Assembly (NCBI RefSeq): GCF_000516985.1
Contig: NW_006917091.1
Coordinates: forward strand, 6,297,793-6,361,792
Reading direction: 5' to 3'
DNA length: 64,000 nt
Source of the DNA: Pestalotiopsis fici W106-1
Taxonomy: Eukaryota > Ascomycota > Sordariomycetes > Amphisphaeriales > Sporocadaceae
Shown here: in pieces, positions 1 to 10,047 of the stretch
Layout of the letters: every line of letters begins with the position of its first letter
Position numbering within the stretch: the first letter of the stretch is position 1
Made by a program: the position numbers and the translations under genes
The notes under the pieces: model-generated
Databases searched by the model: none
What the model was told of the DNA's origin: nothing
The model's input: the letters and a program-made list of their open reading frames with translations, nothing else

Positions 1-1675
1 CTCTTTCATGATGGAAATCGCAGACCAGAGCAATTGTTGGTAACTGCTTGATGGTGCCAGACTGTTGCGAGACGTGCATGCCATCATTGGCTGCATCGAT
101 AGCCTCTTCCATAGTCGTGGCGCCGGTTGCGTGTGCTGCCTCTTGTAGCTCTTGGTTGGAAATTTCTCTCGAGCAGCGAACAGTGAAGTGCGCCGGATTA
201 GGCGACTTGTCGCTGCGGTAGAACAAGTCGACATATAATACGGCAACATGGCCATCAGTATCCGACACCACATCTAACCGCCTTACATCTGGGTGCCAAG
301 TCTCTCCAGGCAGAACATCGCGGGGAACCAGTCTGATGCCGTAGAGTCGAGAGAATAGTCTCGACAAGCCTTGCATCACAGTGCCTAGTGAGAAGAAGGA
401 AGACAAGATATCGCTCTCTCGTTTGCGCGACCTTATAGTCTTGCGAATCGTTTCCATGTAATAATCCTTGTCCCATGGTTGCAGGTCCCCAGGACTAGAC
501 GTGTGCGGATTTTCTTGCTTCGCTTTCAAAAGAGCTGCAACCTCTTCTTCCACAAAACGCGCATTGTGTTTCGACAGAGCCTGAAGGAACTGGTGCACAG
601 ACTCTGGCGACTTGGCCATCATTCTGTCCCTCAGAGCCATTTGACCATAACTCTGGAATCCAGATAGCTCAGCTAGCTCAGCACGTAATCTCAACAATGT
701 CTCTAGACATTCAATGGACTGCGTCGAAGCTGTTCGTGTGGCGTGATATATTCTCTTCCTCGTGTCTTCATCCATGACGCTCCTCAATGCAACAGTCGCT
801 TCCGGCGACATGGTGGGCAGATGGACTCTTCCAAAACTTGAGTATTTCCGCGCCAGCCTCGGATCCATTCCCTGGAATTTGCTGCTGGGCAAGGATATTT
901 GATGTGTTTCAGGAGACATGCGATCAACAAAGGCGGAGCCCAGTTCGCTGATATCCTGAGAAAGAGACACAAATCTATCCCGGGATTCTTTTGGGAGATG
1001 AATGGCCGACTTGAGAAAGTCTTGCCTCAGTAGGATCGCTACCGTCTCCTCTTCCTCGGACCAGCTCGAGCGCACTTCTGGCATTGCCAAGGCCGTACCC
1101 AGCTGATCGCATAGTCCCGTTGTCGTGTTGAGCTCGTTCATATACTGATATACGAGCGCCCATGCCTGCGAAGCTGCGGCCTGTATTTTGGGGTCGGGAT
1201 GAGTTACCCTGACAAAATCGGACACATCCAAGACTCTACAAAGCAGATCGCTGAGCCTATCCAAGTCCCGAACTATGGCCTTGTACTCTTCCACGGACGA
1301 AGCCTTGAGCACCGTGTGGACGAGCTTATGTGCTTTTTCCAGATTGTCTTGGGCAAACGCTAGGAAGCCCGCTGGCGACGTTAGATATTTGTTCCTGAAC
1401 AGCCCCACGTTTCCGTTGATCGCTCGGCTCGACGGCGGCGCAAAGTCCCTAAAGGTCTGCGGAGAGTCGAACAGCTTCCGGAGAAGGGTATCGTCATATT
1501 TTGTGCCCGGATCGCTGTGGTCGGTGGGTATACTCGTGGCATCGAATTTGGGCTGGGGTGCTGTGTTCGAAGCTGTTGTAAGCCAGCGCCGATGCGACGG
1601 GCTTAGGGGCTTTCGCGGCGTCTGGCGAAGGCATCGCGTGCAGGTCCATAGACCCGATCTGGCGGTTCTGATCAT
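1..1675 (-). CDS. OCT1: Mitochondrial intermediate peptidase (N-terminal part, truncated by window edge)
   Basis: M3-family metallopeptidase of the mitochondrial matrix. It removes an octapeptide from imported precursors after the main processing peptidase has cut. The minus frame is open from an ATG at 1675 to the window edge, giving about 558 residues of a protein that is usually near 780. The first 30 residues are rich in Arg with no acidic residues (starts MIRTARSGLW), as expected of a matrix presequence. Family-typical stretches follow, including SYGQMALRDRMMAKSPE, PWDKDYYMETIR, TWHPDVRRLDVV and AHFTVRCSREI. The zinc site HExxH lies further C-terminal and is outside the window, so catalytic integrity cannot be judged. 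No intron is needed in the visible part. It is divergent from the MIC26/27-type gene, 397 bp apart. The family call is secure. Confidence 0.93.
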   Translation of the reverse strand, partial: MIRTARSGLWTCTRCLRQTPRKPLSPSHRRWLTTASNTAPQPKFDATSIPTDHSDPGTKYDDTLLRKLFDSPQTFRDFAPPSSRAINGNVGLFRNKYLTSPAGFLAFAQDNLEKAHKLVHTVLKASSVEEYKAIVRDLDRLSDLLCRVLDVSDFVRVTHPDPKIQAAASQAWALVYQYMNELNTTTGLCDQLGTALAMPEVRSSWSEEEETVAILLRQDFLKSAIHLPKESRDRFVSLSQDISELGSAFVDRMSPETHQISLPSSKFQGMDPRLARKYSSFGRVHLPTMSPEATVALRSVMDEDTRKRIYHATRTASTQSIECLETLLRLRAELAELSGFQSYGQMALRDRMMAKSPESVHQFLQALSKHNARFVEEEVAALLKAKQENPHTSSPGDLQPWDKDYYMETIRKTIRSRKRESDILSSFFSLGTVMQGLSRLFSRLYGIRLVPRDVLPGETWHPDVRRLDVVSDTDGHVAVLYVDLFYRSDKSPNPAHFTVRCSREISNQELQEAAHATGATTMEEAIDAANDGMHVSQQSGTIKQLPTIALVCDFHHER

Positions 1676-2072
1676 GTTATACTGGGCGCCACAGCTCACA
1701 TAGCTGGAATAATCAATACAAAGACAAGATCATAAGAACATTAGACACGGGTATCGGAAGAGTGCGCGACGACGAGCAACCGCCAAAGAAGGAGAAAAGA
1801 ATAAGTCTTGTTTGCTCCAAAAAGTTTGAGGCGTGACGCAAGGCTAAGGTAGGTATTAATTGGACTGATTGACTTATCGCTGGCGAGCTTGAGGTGTCTG
1901 CCCCAGTTAAAAATTCCCGAAGTCCGGGATTAGCCGCAAAAAGGTGGTAGTACATCACAAGCTTTAAGCCAGCCAAGTGAGTTCCAAGTGCTGGCTCTGA
2001 CGTCCGACTTTGAGAGAAATCGACGACCAACAACCAATTGTGATTTTTCCCATCCAGCAATTGAGCACAACA
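1676..2072. promoter_or_regulatory. Divergent promoter region, OCT1 / MIC26-27-type gene
   Basis: No gene is supported here. The 397 bp separates two divergent starts, so it must hold both promoters. A CCAAT box is visible at 2034-2038, 35 bp upstream of the rightward ATG. In fungi CCAAT is bound by the HAP complex, which often controls mitochondrial genes. That link is an inference. Confidence 0.5.
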
Positions 2073-3012
2073 ATGGCTGCGAGAGTGCTGTTGGGACGGG
2101 TCAGTTCTATATATGATCTCATCAATTGATTTTTGGGACCTTTTGGCTAACGAGACCTTTTTTTATAGCGTGTCGCCGCGCCTTTCATGGCCGCAACTCT
2201 CGCTGGAGGAGCTCTAATTCCCTCGGTCGCCTTTGCTGAGGCCCCGGAAGATCTGGTACGAGTCCCTGCCGACAAACGAGATCCCACTGATCAATCTGGT
2301 CACTAACCTACGGCTCCTTGTTTGAAATTACTGCAGTCCAAGAAGCCCATCTACGACGACTTCGAGATCCCTATCCCCCAAGGCCGCCGGCCCAACGCCA
2401 TCGCCCTTTTCAGACACCATCCCGCGGGCCTCGTCACCAGAGTCGCCATCAGCAGAGACACAGCCGCTGCCGTCGTCATCCTCGCCGGCGCGCGGACCTA
2501 CGCCCACAGACCGCCTGGCCGTGCAGATTGGCCGCGCCCGGCTGTTCCTGTACGAGCACGCCACGCGGGCCGAGGACGCCGTGAACCGGGGCATGGACCA
2601 GGCCTTCCACCTGGAGAAGTCCTTCACGCAGACGGTGGCCTCGCTGGCGCCGCCGCGCGAGAGCGGCGAGCAGCTGATGCCGGGCCTCGTCTACGTCCTG
2701 GTCGCCGGCATGGCGGGAAGCATCGTCAGCCGCAACCGCAACATCCTGCTCCGCGCCGCGGCCCCCCTCGCCTTGGGAGTCGGCGCCGGCTGGCTCGTTC
2801 TCCCCGTCACCATGAACAATGTCAGCGGCCTGCTCTGGAAGTACGAGCAAAAGTTCCCCGTCATTGCCGAGGCCCACATCCGGACGCGTGAGAACATCTT
2901 CAAGAGCTTGGAGATGGCCAAGGTGCACTCTCAGGTTAGCAGACAATATGTAGACGAAAAGGTCACTGGTGTGCGAGACGCAGTCGAGGACTGGGTTAAG
3001 AAGGGCAAATAA
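2073..3012 (+). CDS. MICOS complex subunit MIC26/MIC27-type (APOO family), frame interrupted
   Basis: Inner-membrane protein of the MICOS complex that helps hold crista junctions. Exons are 2073-2099, 2169-2255 and 2337-3012 (donors GTCAGT and GTACGA, acceptors ATAG and GCAG). The N-terminus reads MAARVLLGRVAAPFMAATLA, a presequence with a hydrophobic stretch. Exon 3 opens with SKKPIYDDFEIPIP, typical of the family. The conserved body (TDRLAVQIGRARLFLYEHA, then MPGLVYVLVAGMAGSIV and two hydrophobic segments) follows but lies one frame over. Exon 3 is 676 nt, one base too long. The simplest explanation is one extra C in the run 2375-2379; without it the protein would be about 262 residues. I found no alternative splice or credible extra intron that restores frame. 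It could be an assembly error or a real lesion. Family call is good; functionality is uncertain. Confidence 0.8.
2375..2379 (+). other. Probable 1-nt frameshift in a C homopolymer
   Basis: Five Cs interrupt the MIC26/27-type frame. Upstream, the family-typical KKPIYDD is in one frame. Downstream, a Pro/Ser-rich linker and the conserved membrane region are in the next. Removing one C joins them. If the base is real, the protein would lose its membrane region. Confidence 0.7.
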
Positions 3013-3593
3013 AACAGGAGTCCAAGGCGGAAATGTGTTGATAGAGAGTAAAGGCCATACAAGCCTTGTATCATAGCGAATAGAGCTTATCTTCTATGTT
3101 CACAGTCTATCGTTCTAGTTCGAAGCACGTGCTTTCCTGCGTTAGATTATCGTGACCACCGTGAGCTCGAGTCCAATTTAGAAGGAGTCAAGATAGACAT
3201 GCCATGAGTTTCGTGGCGTTCCCCGATCTTGTTACATTTTGAGCTCATGACTCCCTACTTTGGGGAGGGGATGAATGTGCTACATATTATTGGCAAGTGA
3301 TATTACCAGATGTATGCAGAGAACACTAATAGTCTGTACTCAACGTTCGCTAGTCACTACTCAAGGGCGAATATATATTACTGGAAATTCTACTTTGCGG
3401 GAGCACCATATTGGACAACCAGTAGCATAGGCCCAGACTAGTCAGTTTCGCCTTCTCTCATGGTAAAATCACAATTGGATTGTCATTACTTTCTAAGCCA
3501 GTGCCGTGACTCTATGATGGGGTATATTGATGCAGCCATATTCCGATCCTCCTATTCAAACTTTTAATACAAAACCTAGACTCATTGTCCGCC
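3013..3593. other. Convergent intergenic spacer
   Basis: Lies between the 3' ends of the MIC26/27-type gene and TPC1. It must hold both 3' UTRs. I see no gene, repeat or RNA in it. Confidence 0.6.
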
Positions 3594-4687
3594 TCATGAA
3601 ACAGCTCTTTTTTCGGCTCCATCGAGGGACTTTCCCGTCAGCAGGTTCAACACCCGTTCATATGTCCAAACAGTTACCGCACTAAGGGGTGCCGCCTTGA
3701 ATAGACTGACGGTTAATCCTTTGTATAACCCTCGAACGCCTTCGTGGGCCAAGATCATTCTGATGGCCTTGATCGCGCCCATGTCGTAGACTGGTATGTT
3801 CTTGTGAACATACTTTGCCCTCGTTGGGCCCTGTACTTGTATCCTCTTCCTGACCAGATCTAGCGGAAAGATGCCCGTCTTTGCAATAACACTAGCAATC
3901 ACGCCTGCAGAGGCATCTCCGCCAGCAAACGGTAAATTGAATTGCGAAAGGGGGATCCGAAGTGATTCATAAATGGCGAAAAACATTCCCATGTATGGAA
4001 TAATCTGTGCAAGGCCGGGACCGATTCCGCGGAAAAAGCCTTTGGTTCCCTCGTCACGTCTGATATCCCGTATAGCCTTGAACAGAGAAGAATACACCTT
4101 TTCGGTCCCTTGAGCGGCAAACCTCGTCCGAAGCAGATCCAGCGGGTACGTAACCGCAGTGGCAGCAGCTCCGGCTCCGGCTCCAGCAACGAAGCTCTCT
4201 GCACTCTTGTTCATTCCCTTCTCTCCAGCCAGCTCGTTCAGCGCCATGCTAATGGTCCGATAGGTTGTGAATTGTACGGCGGCGTAGCTCACGTACAAGA
4301 GTTCGGCGGGGACATTGCCCTTCCACAGACCGGTGATGCCCTCATGTCGTAGTATGTGTCGAGCGGTGGCAATAGTGCCTTTATATATCGGCGCGCCTTT
4401 CGTGAGCTCGGCTTGTGATAAAGGGTCCGACAGGGAATGGGCTTGGAGTTGCAGACGAATCTTGACCACGTCCAGGGGAGCGATCACGAAGCGCGAGACG
4501 AGACCTGAAATGGCGCCCGCTGTGACGACTTGAAGTCGGGAGCCCTGTATTTAAAGCTAGGTCAGCTCTGGGGGTACCACACGACGTCTCGCGGAAGAGT
4601 GTGATATGGTTTCCTGGGAATCTGGCAGGGTATCACACGTGCGAGTGCACATACCTCATCCTGAAGGCGCTGTCCGCTCTTCGACAT
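3594..4687 (-). CDS. TPC1: Mitochondrial thiamine pyrophosphate carrier
   Basis: Member of the mitochondrial carrier family (SLC25) that brings thiamine pyrophosphate into the matrix. Exons on the minus strand are 4687-4655 and 4544-3594, giving 327 residues, normal for fungal TPC1. Exon 1 encodes only [11 protein letters not shown]. The join gives [19 protein letters not shown], matching the usual fungal TPC1 start. Three carrier repeats are visible, each opening with a PxDxxxxR/K signature: [26 protein letters not shown] and [13 protein letters not shown]. The first repeat motif is immediately followed by a long hydrophilic loop containing SLSDPLSQ. Paralogous carriers are possible, but the N-terminus and loop favour TPC1. 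The 110-nt intron lacks TPP-riboswitch motifs. Confidence 0.93.
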
Positions 4688-6371
4688 ACATCCGCAAATG
4701 CCCTGACCTGGGCTAGGGAACGCTGGGTGTCAGATTCTAGTCTGAAGCTTGCTTGCTTTCTTGGGTGGATGGTATGTTGACGCAGTACAAGGAACGTTTG
4801 CGGCTGGTCCGTCCGGCCGTGGGGAGTTCTCTAACTTCTGCAATGCCGCGAAGATTCGACGGATCCGCGATAGCTCTGATAGCTAACCTAGCACTGATAG
4901 CGTCCAAGGTAGATAACAGGAACCGGAGTTGCCTTAGAATGAGCTTGAATGTCTCTATGCACGTGAGATGGCAATTTACTATTGCTGGTCAAAAAGTCAT
5001 GTAAAGTTTGGCCCCTGACTTGAAGGAATTCACATTGGATAGTGTTTCCACTATTGCGCGGACCTGAGCAGAGTTGATTCCAAGCCAGGTACGGTGCAGG
5101 TGTAACACCTAACTAGCACTTGTAAATAACCTACATCATCAATCGAGACCTCACTCTTAGCATGTTTGCATCGTTGCTGCCATTGAAGAAATGGCTGAGA
5201 GTAGCGCTTTTCCATTGAGGACAAGTGACGTATGGTGTCTGGCTGCTGGCTGCTGGCACATGCCAAGTATGCTGAGGTACATAAGTAAGTAAGGTATGTA
5301 TGCATGACTTAGGTGGCACGAGGTACAGTAATCAAATGTTCGAAAGTGGCCATGCTGCAAAGAAACAGACTGAAAGTCGCTACCCACTATCATGTTCGGT
5401 ATAATTAGTAGTGCCGCAATCATCCTACCCTCGATCCTATGGCTGCTCCTCACGGCAGCATCCCGCGGACATTTAATTAGTAGTGCAATTGATTGAGATG
5501 TTGGGGGGCTCGAGCCAGCTTGACTGGAGGCTCTCTTCTGGGGCTCGGCTATGTCTTATCTATAGCAGCGTAGCATTGAAGGAAAGATCGAGGACATGAA
5601 CTTGATTCCGATCTCTAATATCTCCCGTCTTCAAATCTCAGCCATGAAACGGAATCGCCATACCCGCGAAGGACATTCCGCTCCTGGGCGGTGCGGCCGG
5701 CCTGGTTCCACTGCAGTGAACTTCCTTCTGGCCGAAGGCGACCTTTTAGCAGCCACTGGATTGGCTGTCTGGGGTTGTCTTGAGAGGGGGCCAGCAATGG
5801 GCGGGCCGGCTAAGCCTTTCCTCCTAGTTTACATGCAGACGGGGAGATTTGCACTAGGGGCCTTGGGGGTCTTTCTTGCACTAGAACCTACCCTGTGAGG
5901 GGCCCCGGTGGTAGGGGAGAATGATGCCGGTACCTTGGTGGACGACACATCTGATACCTACATACCTTACCACTCTCAGTCAGTCCACGGGACATCGTAT
6001 CCATCCTCTGATTCAAACTCTACCTACCTTCCTACTTGACTTCTTCAATCCCTCTCATCTACCGAGCTAACACAAAAATTTCTCCTCATTTGCATTCTCG
6101 TTATCAAGCTCCCCTGCATTTTCCCGTGTACCATACACGAACAGCAGACTCTGTCGAGACTTTTTCGCTTATCGTGTTCTTCCACGACAGAGCTCAGGTC
6201 GTACTCAGTGAGGCTGTGATCGAGCCAGCCCCGGTCATATTGCATGTGATAGTTCATCTCCTCTGTCTGCCAGGAAGAACGCGCGCACGTGCAGGCTTTC
6301 TTAAAAGTCACAACAACCACAACAGAAAGAAATTGGACAAAAAAGTGTTCTCTCGAATCATTTAGCGCATC
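4688..6371. other. Intergenic region with promoter and long leader
   Basis: I support no gene in these 1.7 kb. Small open frames have no recognisable protein character. Simple features are a CTGGCTGCTGGCTGCTGGC run near 5238-5256, the 12-mer AATTAGTAGTGC at 5403-5414 and again at 5475-5486, and pyrimidine-rich sequence with ACCTACCT-type motifs around 5940-6140. The last is probably promoter or 5' UTR of the 6372 gene. Confidence 0.55.
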
Positions 6372-7529
6372 ATGTCATTCACAAACGTCAAGGCGCCAGA
6401 TTTGCGAGAGACTCTTGGTCCTGTCTTGCAGTCCCTGCCTCCTGCAGCAATCGCTACATCGCCAGCAGAAAATGTCTTGGCTTACCTCTCACCAATCCTG
6501 AAGCAGCGAGTCCAGCTCTTGTCTTCGTCCAGTTCAGATCCATGGATCAAACTATTATGCTACGATACGGCAAAGGCTGCCGGGCTTATTGAGATTGCCC
6601 AGAGTGATCGGTTGGAGCCGCACCCTGTCAGTGGCGAGGTCGAGGTCGATTGGGATTATGATGCAGAGATTCGCTATCGAAGACTCGACGAGGAGACATT
6701 ACAGGCTCTCGTGGTTTTGGAGGAGAAGGGTCTCTCGTTTCGGCTCGTATACTGCACTGGCGAAGTCGACGGGTGGAGAGTAGGCGAAATTTCTACTCCG
6801 GAAACCCCATCGCCGTTTTCATCGTTCGGAGGTGTGTCGACTATCGAAGAAGCCGATCGTCAATTTCGAGATGGACACTCTAAAAAGAACGCTGCATCAG
6901 CATCATCCAAGAATAGCTTTCCAAATGGTGGTGATCTTGTCGAAGATGAGGATGACGACGATGATGACTACTGGGCTCGATATGACGCGACGCCGGCAAG
7001 AACCCCTGCCGAAAAGCGCTCGCCGGCTCCTCCTTCGACTTCTGCACGTGGTGCGGGTGCAGATGAGGACGACTATTATGCGCAGTACGACTCTGTGCAA
7101 CCGGCCATGGATCCCCACGATCCTGACGAGGAGGCCGGCATGGCAGATTTGGCTCCGCCCCTGGGTTTGGCAGCGCCGAGACCAACGCGGCCAGCAGACC
7201 ATGTAGACTATGGCGGTGGATATGAGGAGGCCGAGCTCAACGAGACCCAAGGTGCGTGGACAATCGCCGAGCCACCGAGGTCGCCATCAGTTGGCTCGAG
7301 AAGTGGCGACGACCCAAATCTAGCTCACCCTCGACCGGCGTCAAGTGCCGACTCGCATTCTTCGGTAGCGAAACTCGAGGAGGCGGCAGAGAACTTTGGT
7401 GTGAGGCAACACATATCCCGGAGCATCAAGAACTTGTCCATGCTTGCGCGAGCCTCGGGTATAGACCATGATGACTTTGAAAGTCTCGTGAAAAGAGAGT
7501 TGGAGGTTCTACGAATGATGGAGGATTGA
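6372..7529 (+). CDS. Conserved fungal protein of unknown function, acidic and disordered
   Basis: Intronless 385-residue protein. I recognise it as a type conserved among filamentous ascomycetes but know no assigned function. The first ~160 residues look folded, with leucine-rich helices (LRETLGPVLQSLP, LSPILKQRVQLL), the motif HPVSGEVEVDWDYDAEIRYRR, and a block LVYCTGEVDGWRVGEI. The rest is low complexity. It contains an Asp run near residues 190-200, two similar acidic boxes (DDDYWARYDATPARTP and DEDDYYAQYDSVQPAMDPHD), and Pro/Ser-rich linkers. A short helical C-terminus ends RELEVLRMMED. The two YWARYD/YYAQYD repeats could be short interaction motifs. No signal peptide or membrane segment is visible, so a nuclear or cytosolic place is likely (inference). 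Confidence 0.8.
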   Translation: MSFTNVKAPDLRETLGPVLQSLPPAAIATSPAENVLAYLSPILKQRVQLLSSSSSDPWIKLLCYDTAKAAGLIEIAQSDRLEPHPVSGEVEVDWDYDAEIRYRRLDEETLQALVVLEEKGLSFRLVYCTGEVDGWRVGEISTPETPSPFSSFGGVSTIEEADRQFRDGHSKKNAASASSKNSFPNGGDLVEDEDDDDDDYWARYDATPARTPAEKRSPAPPSTSARGAGADEDDYYAQYDSVQPAMDPHDPDEEAGMADLAPPLGLAAPRPTRPADHVDYGGGYEEAELNETQGAWTIAEPPRSPSVGSRSGDDPNLAHPRPASSADSHSSVAKLEEAAENFGVRQHISRSIKNLSMLARASGIDHDDFESLVKRELEVLRMMED

Positions 7530-8292
7530 GCAGATTCAGAGTCACATGCAAGGTGGTTCGATTATTATTGTAAACAAGAGGTCACGCGTCTAAAGGCCGA
7601 TACTTTGGGTTTGTGTTTAACTGTAAGCCGACAGGTCGTTGGCCGTAAGGAAGTTTGGCGGGGATATCCGGGGTTCATACAGAGTCCGACATGATGGAAA
7701 GTTCATATGGCTAGGCATTGATGCATTTTTTGGCGCAAGATTGGGTTTTCTCTTTTTGTTTCTTGTCCCCCGGGTTTCGGACTACATTATGATAGCGATT
7801 CAATCATGATCTGGGCAGCATTAAACAATCCATATATCAGACTCATTAAGGATGTAGATGAATGATATACCTAGGTTTTTATCGACAAGAGTTATAGTAT
7901 CCCGTAAGCATTGACATTCCGAACTTCCGAGAAGTATTCCGAGCTTTACAAAAAAAAAAATCATGCAATGAAAGAAAGAAGAGAGGGATACAAAGTAGTA
8001 CTCCCCTAGCGCGACCGGCCCTTGATTGGGGGCTACGTTGCCGCTTGCCTGGGGGCTCGAATACTGCCCCGCGTCAGGTACGCCTCAATGCATGTGTGAA
8101 ATTTACCCCTCTATGACTCAAAAAAAATACACGCGATTCGAGGTTGGACAGACTTTGAGCCGGGTCAACTCTTTTTCTGTTTTTTTTTTCTCGAGACCCC
8201 TGAATTATAACGGCGGATAGTCTTCTTGTGCAGAAGCATCGAGAGTATACGTGGAATTGTCACTTCTCAGCCATCAACACGCCCATTTCATC
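7530..8292. other. Intergenic spacer
   Basis: Holds the 3' UTR of the upstream gene and the promoter of the tyrosyl-tRNA synthetase gene. An A10 run lies near 7950 and a T-rich stretch near 8170-8190. No gene seen. Confidence 0.55.
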
Positions 8293-9590
8293 ATGACCCC
8301 CGAGGAGTCGCTCGCCCTGATCAAGGCCAACCTGGCCGAGGTGCTCAACCCCGAGATCATCGACAATGTCGTCCTGAACGAGAAGAGACCACTCAAGGTC
8401 TACTGGGGTACCGCGACCACCGGAAAGCCTCACTGCGGATACTTTGTTCCCATTGTCAAGATTGCCGAGCTGCTGGCCGCCGGCTGCCACGTCAAGATCC
8501 TCCTCGCCGACATTCATGCCTACCTCGACAACATGAAGGCACCGCTCGAGCTGGTCGAGCAGCGCTGCAAGTACTACGAGTTCATCATCAAGAGCCTGCT
8601 GCGCGCCGTCGGTGTCGACATTTCCAAGCTCGAGTTCGTCAAGGGCAGCTCCTACCAACTGACACAGGAGTACACCATGGACCGCTTCAAGCTCGAAGGT
8701 ATTACGAGGATATCCGTCGCCCAAAAGGCTGGCGCCGAGGTCGTCAAGCAGACCGACGACCCTGCGCTCGGTGGTCTCATCTACCCCCTTATGCAGGCTC
8801 TGGACGAGCAGTACCTTGACGTTGACGTCCAGATTGGCGGTGTCGACCAGCGCAAGATCTTCACGTTTGCCCTCGAGAACCTGCCGCGAATCGGCTACAA
8901 GGTCCGCGCCCACCTGATGAACACCATGGTTCCGGGTCTGGGTCAGGCGCAAAAGATGAGCTCGAGCGAGCCCGACTCCAAGATTGACCTCCTGGACGCC
9001 CCCGAGGTGGTGGGCAAGAAGCTCAAGAAGGCCCACTGCGCCACCGGTGTCGTCGAGGGCAATGGTGTCGTTGCTTTCGTGGAGCACGTCATTTTCCGCG
9101 TCCAGGCGCTCAAGTCGGGAGGCAAGGCCAAATTCATTGTCGAGAGAGAACGGGACGGCAAGGAGCCGTTGGTCTACGAGGATATCGCAGACCTCAAGGC
9201 TGACTTTGAAAAGGATATTGTAAGTCCCATGAGGAGTACATCATACGTCGTGTTTTGAGAAGCAAGAGAAAAGCTAATTCGGGGCTATTCTAGTTGACTC
9301 CCCAACTGCTCAAGGCGGCCCTTACCAAGGCGCTCAACGAGCTCCTGGCGCCCATCCAGGCCGAATACCAAGCCTCCGAGGAGTGGCAGAGAACCACGGA
9401 GCTGGCCTACCCGCCCGAGAAGAAGGCGGTGAACCCCAAGAAGGAGAAGAAGCAAAAGGGCGGCGACCCGGCCATGCGCGAGGCGGCAGCGGCAGCCAGA
9501 GCCGCCAAGGCAGCCGAGAAGAATGCGCCCGCCGACGCATCGCACGGCATCGAGACGTTGAAGATTGATGCCGAGACAAAGGCAGCATAA
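8293..9590 (+). CDS. TYS1: Cytosolic tyrosyl-tRNA synthetase
   Basis: Class I aminoacyl-tRNA synthetase that charges tRNA-Tyr in the cytosol. Exons are 8293-9219 and 9294-9590 (74-nt intron, donor GTAAGT, acceptor CTAG), giving 407 residues. The ATP-binding HIGH-type motif appears as KPHCGY near residue 48. The KMSKS-type loop appears as KMSSS near residue 221. Other family blocks include SYQLTQEYTMD, YPLMQALDEQYLDVDVQIGGVDQRKIF and the tRNA-contacting C-terminal part. The last ~50 residues are rich in Lys and Ala, a eukaryotic-type tail. An upstream in-frame ATG at 8251 exists, but the start at 8293 (MTPEESLALI) fits fungal homologues. Length and absence of a presequence argue against the mitochondrial enzyme. 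Long antisense frames here are codon-bias shadows. Confidence 0.95.
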
Positions 9591-10047
9591 AAGAACAAAC
9601 TTTAGAAGATGAAAAAAAAAACTATTTAATACCCCCTTAACATCCTTTCGGGCTTACTTGATGTTTCTTGGTGTCCATGTCGCAGCAGAATTAGATAAAG
9701 TGCATTGGCCGGAGTTGGTTGAACTGTGTAAGGGAAAAACAGAGAAAAGGCTTCGAATTGTTCCTCAAAGAGATACATATATAGAAAGGCCATGTTTCTA
9801 TGCATGTATGTACAATACAGTGTACAGACCTTCCACAACATTGGGCAATTATTGAAAACGATCCTACTGCTTGAGATGAGTCAAGTTGAATATGAGCCGT
9901 CATAACTTTACATTCAATCGTTCTTTGGAGATTAAGCCCTTTGAATTAGAGCCTATTCTTGGCAGGTCTCAGTAAAACCGGAAGTTGGAATGTGAATGGT
10001 ATCTCAAATATATTCGTCATGTCATAAAACGGGGCATTATAATCGTT
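9591..10047. other. Convergent intergenic spacer
   Basis: 3' UTR space between tyrosyl-tRNA synthetase and REV1. An A9 run lies near 9612-9620. No gene seen. Confidence 0.55.

Noticed and set aside
1713..2060. 115-codon minus frame in the OCT1/MIC26-27 promoter
   Set aside because: Sits in a short divergent promoter and shows no family features.
4545..4654. Possible TPP riboswitch in the TPC1 intron
   Set aside because: The gene's ligand suggested it, but the conserved CTGAGA core is not present on the coding strand.
6036..6365. 109-codon plus frame upstream of the 6372 gene
   Set aside because: Composition is that of a pyrimidine-rich leader with no protein family likeness. It ends just before the real start.
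8260..9087. 275-codon minus-strand frame
   Set aside because: Exactly antisense to tyrosyl-tRNA synthetase. It is Leu/Gly/Val-rich as expected of a codon-bias shadow in GC-rich coding sequence.
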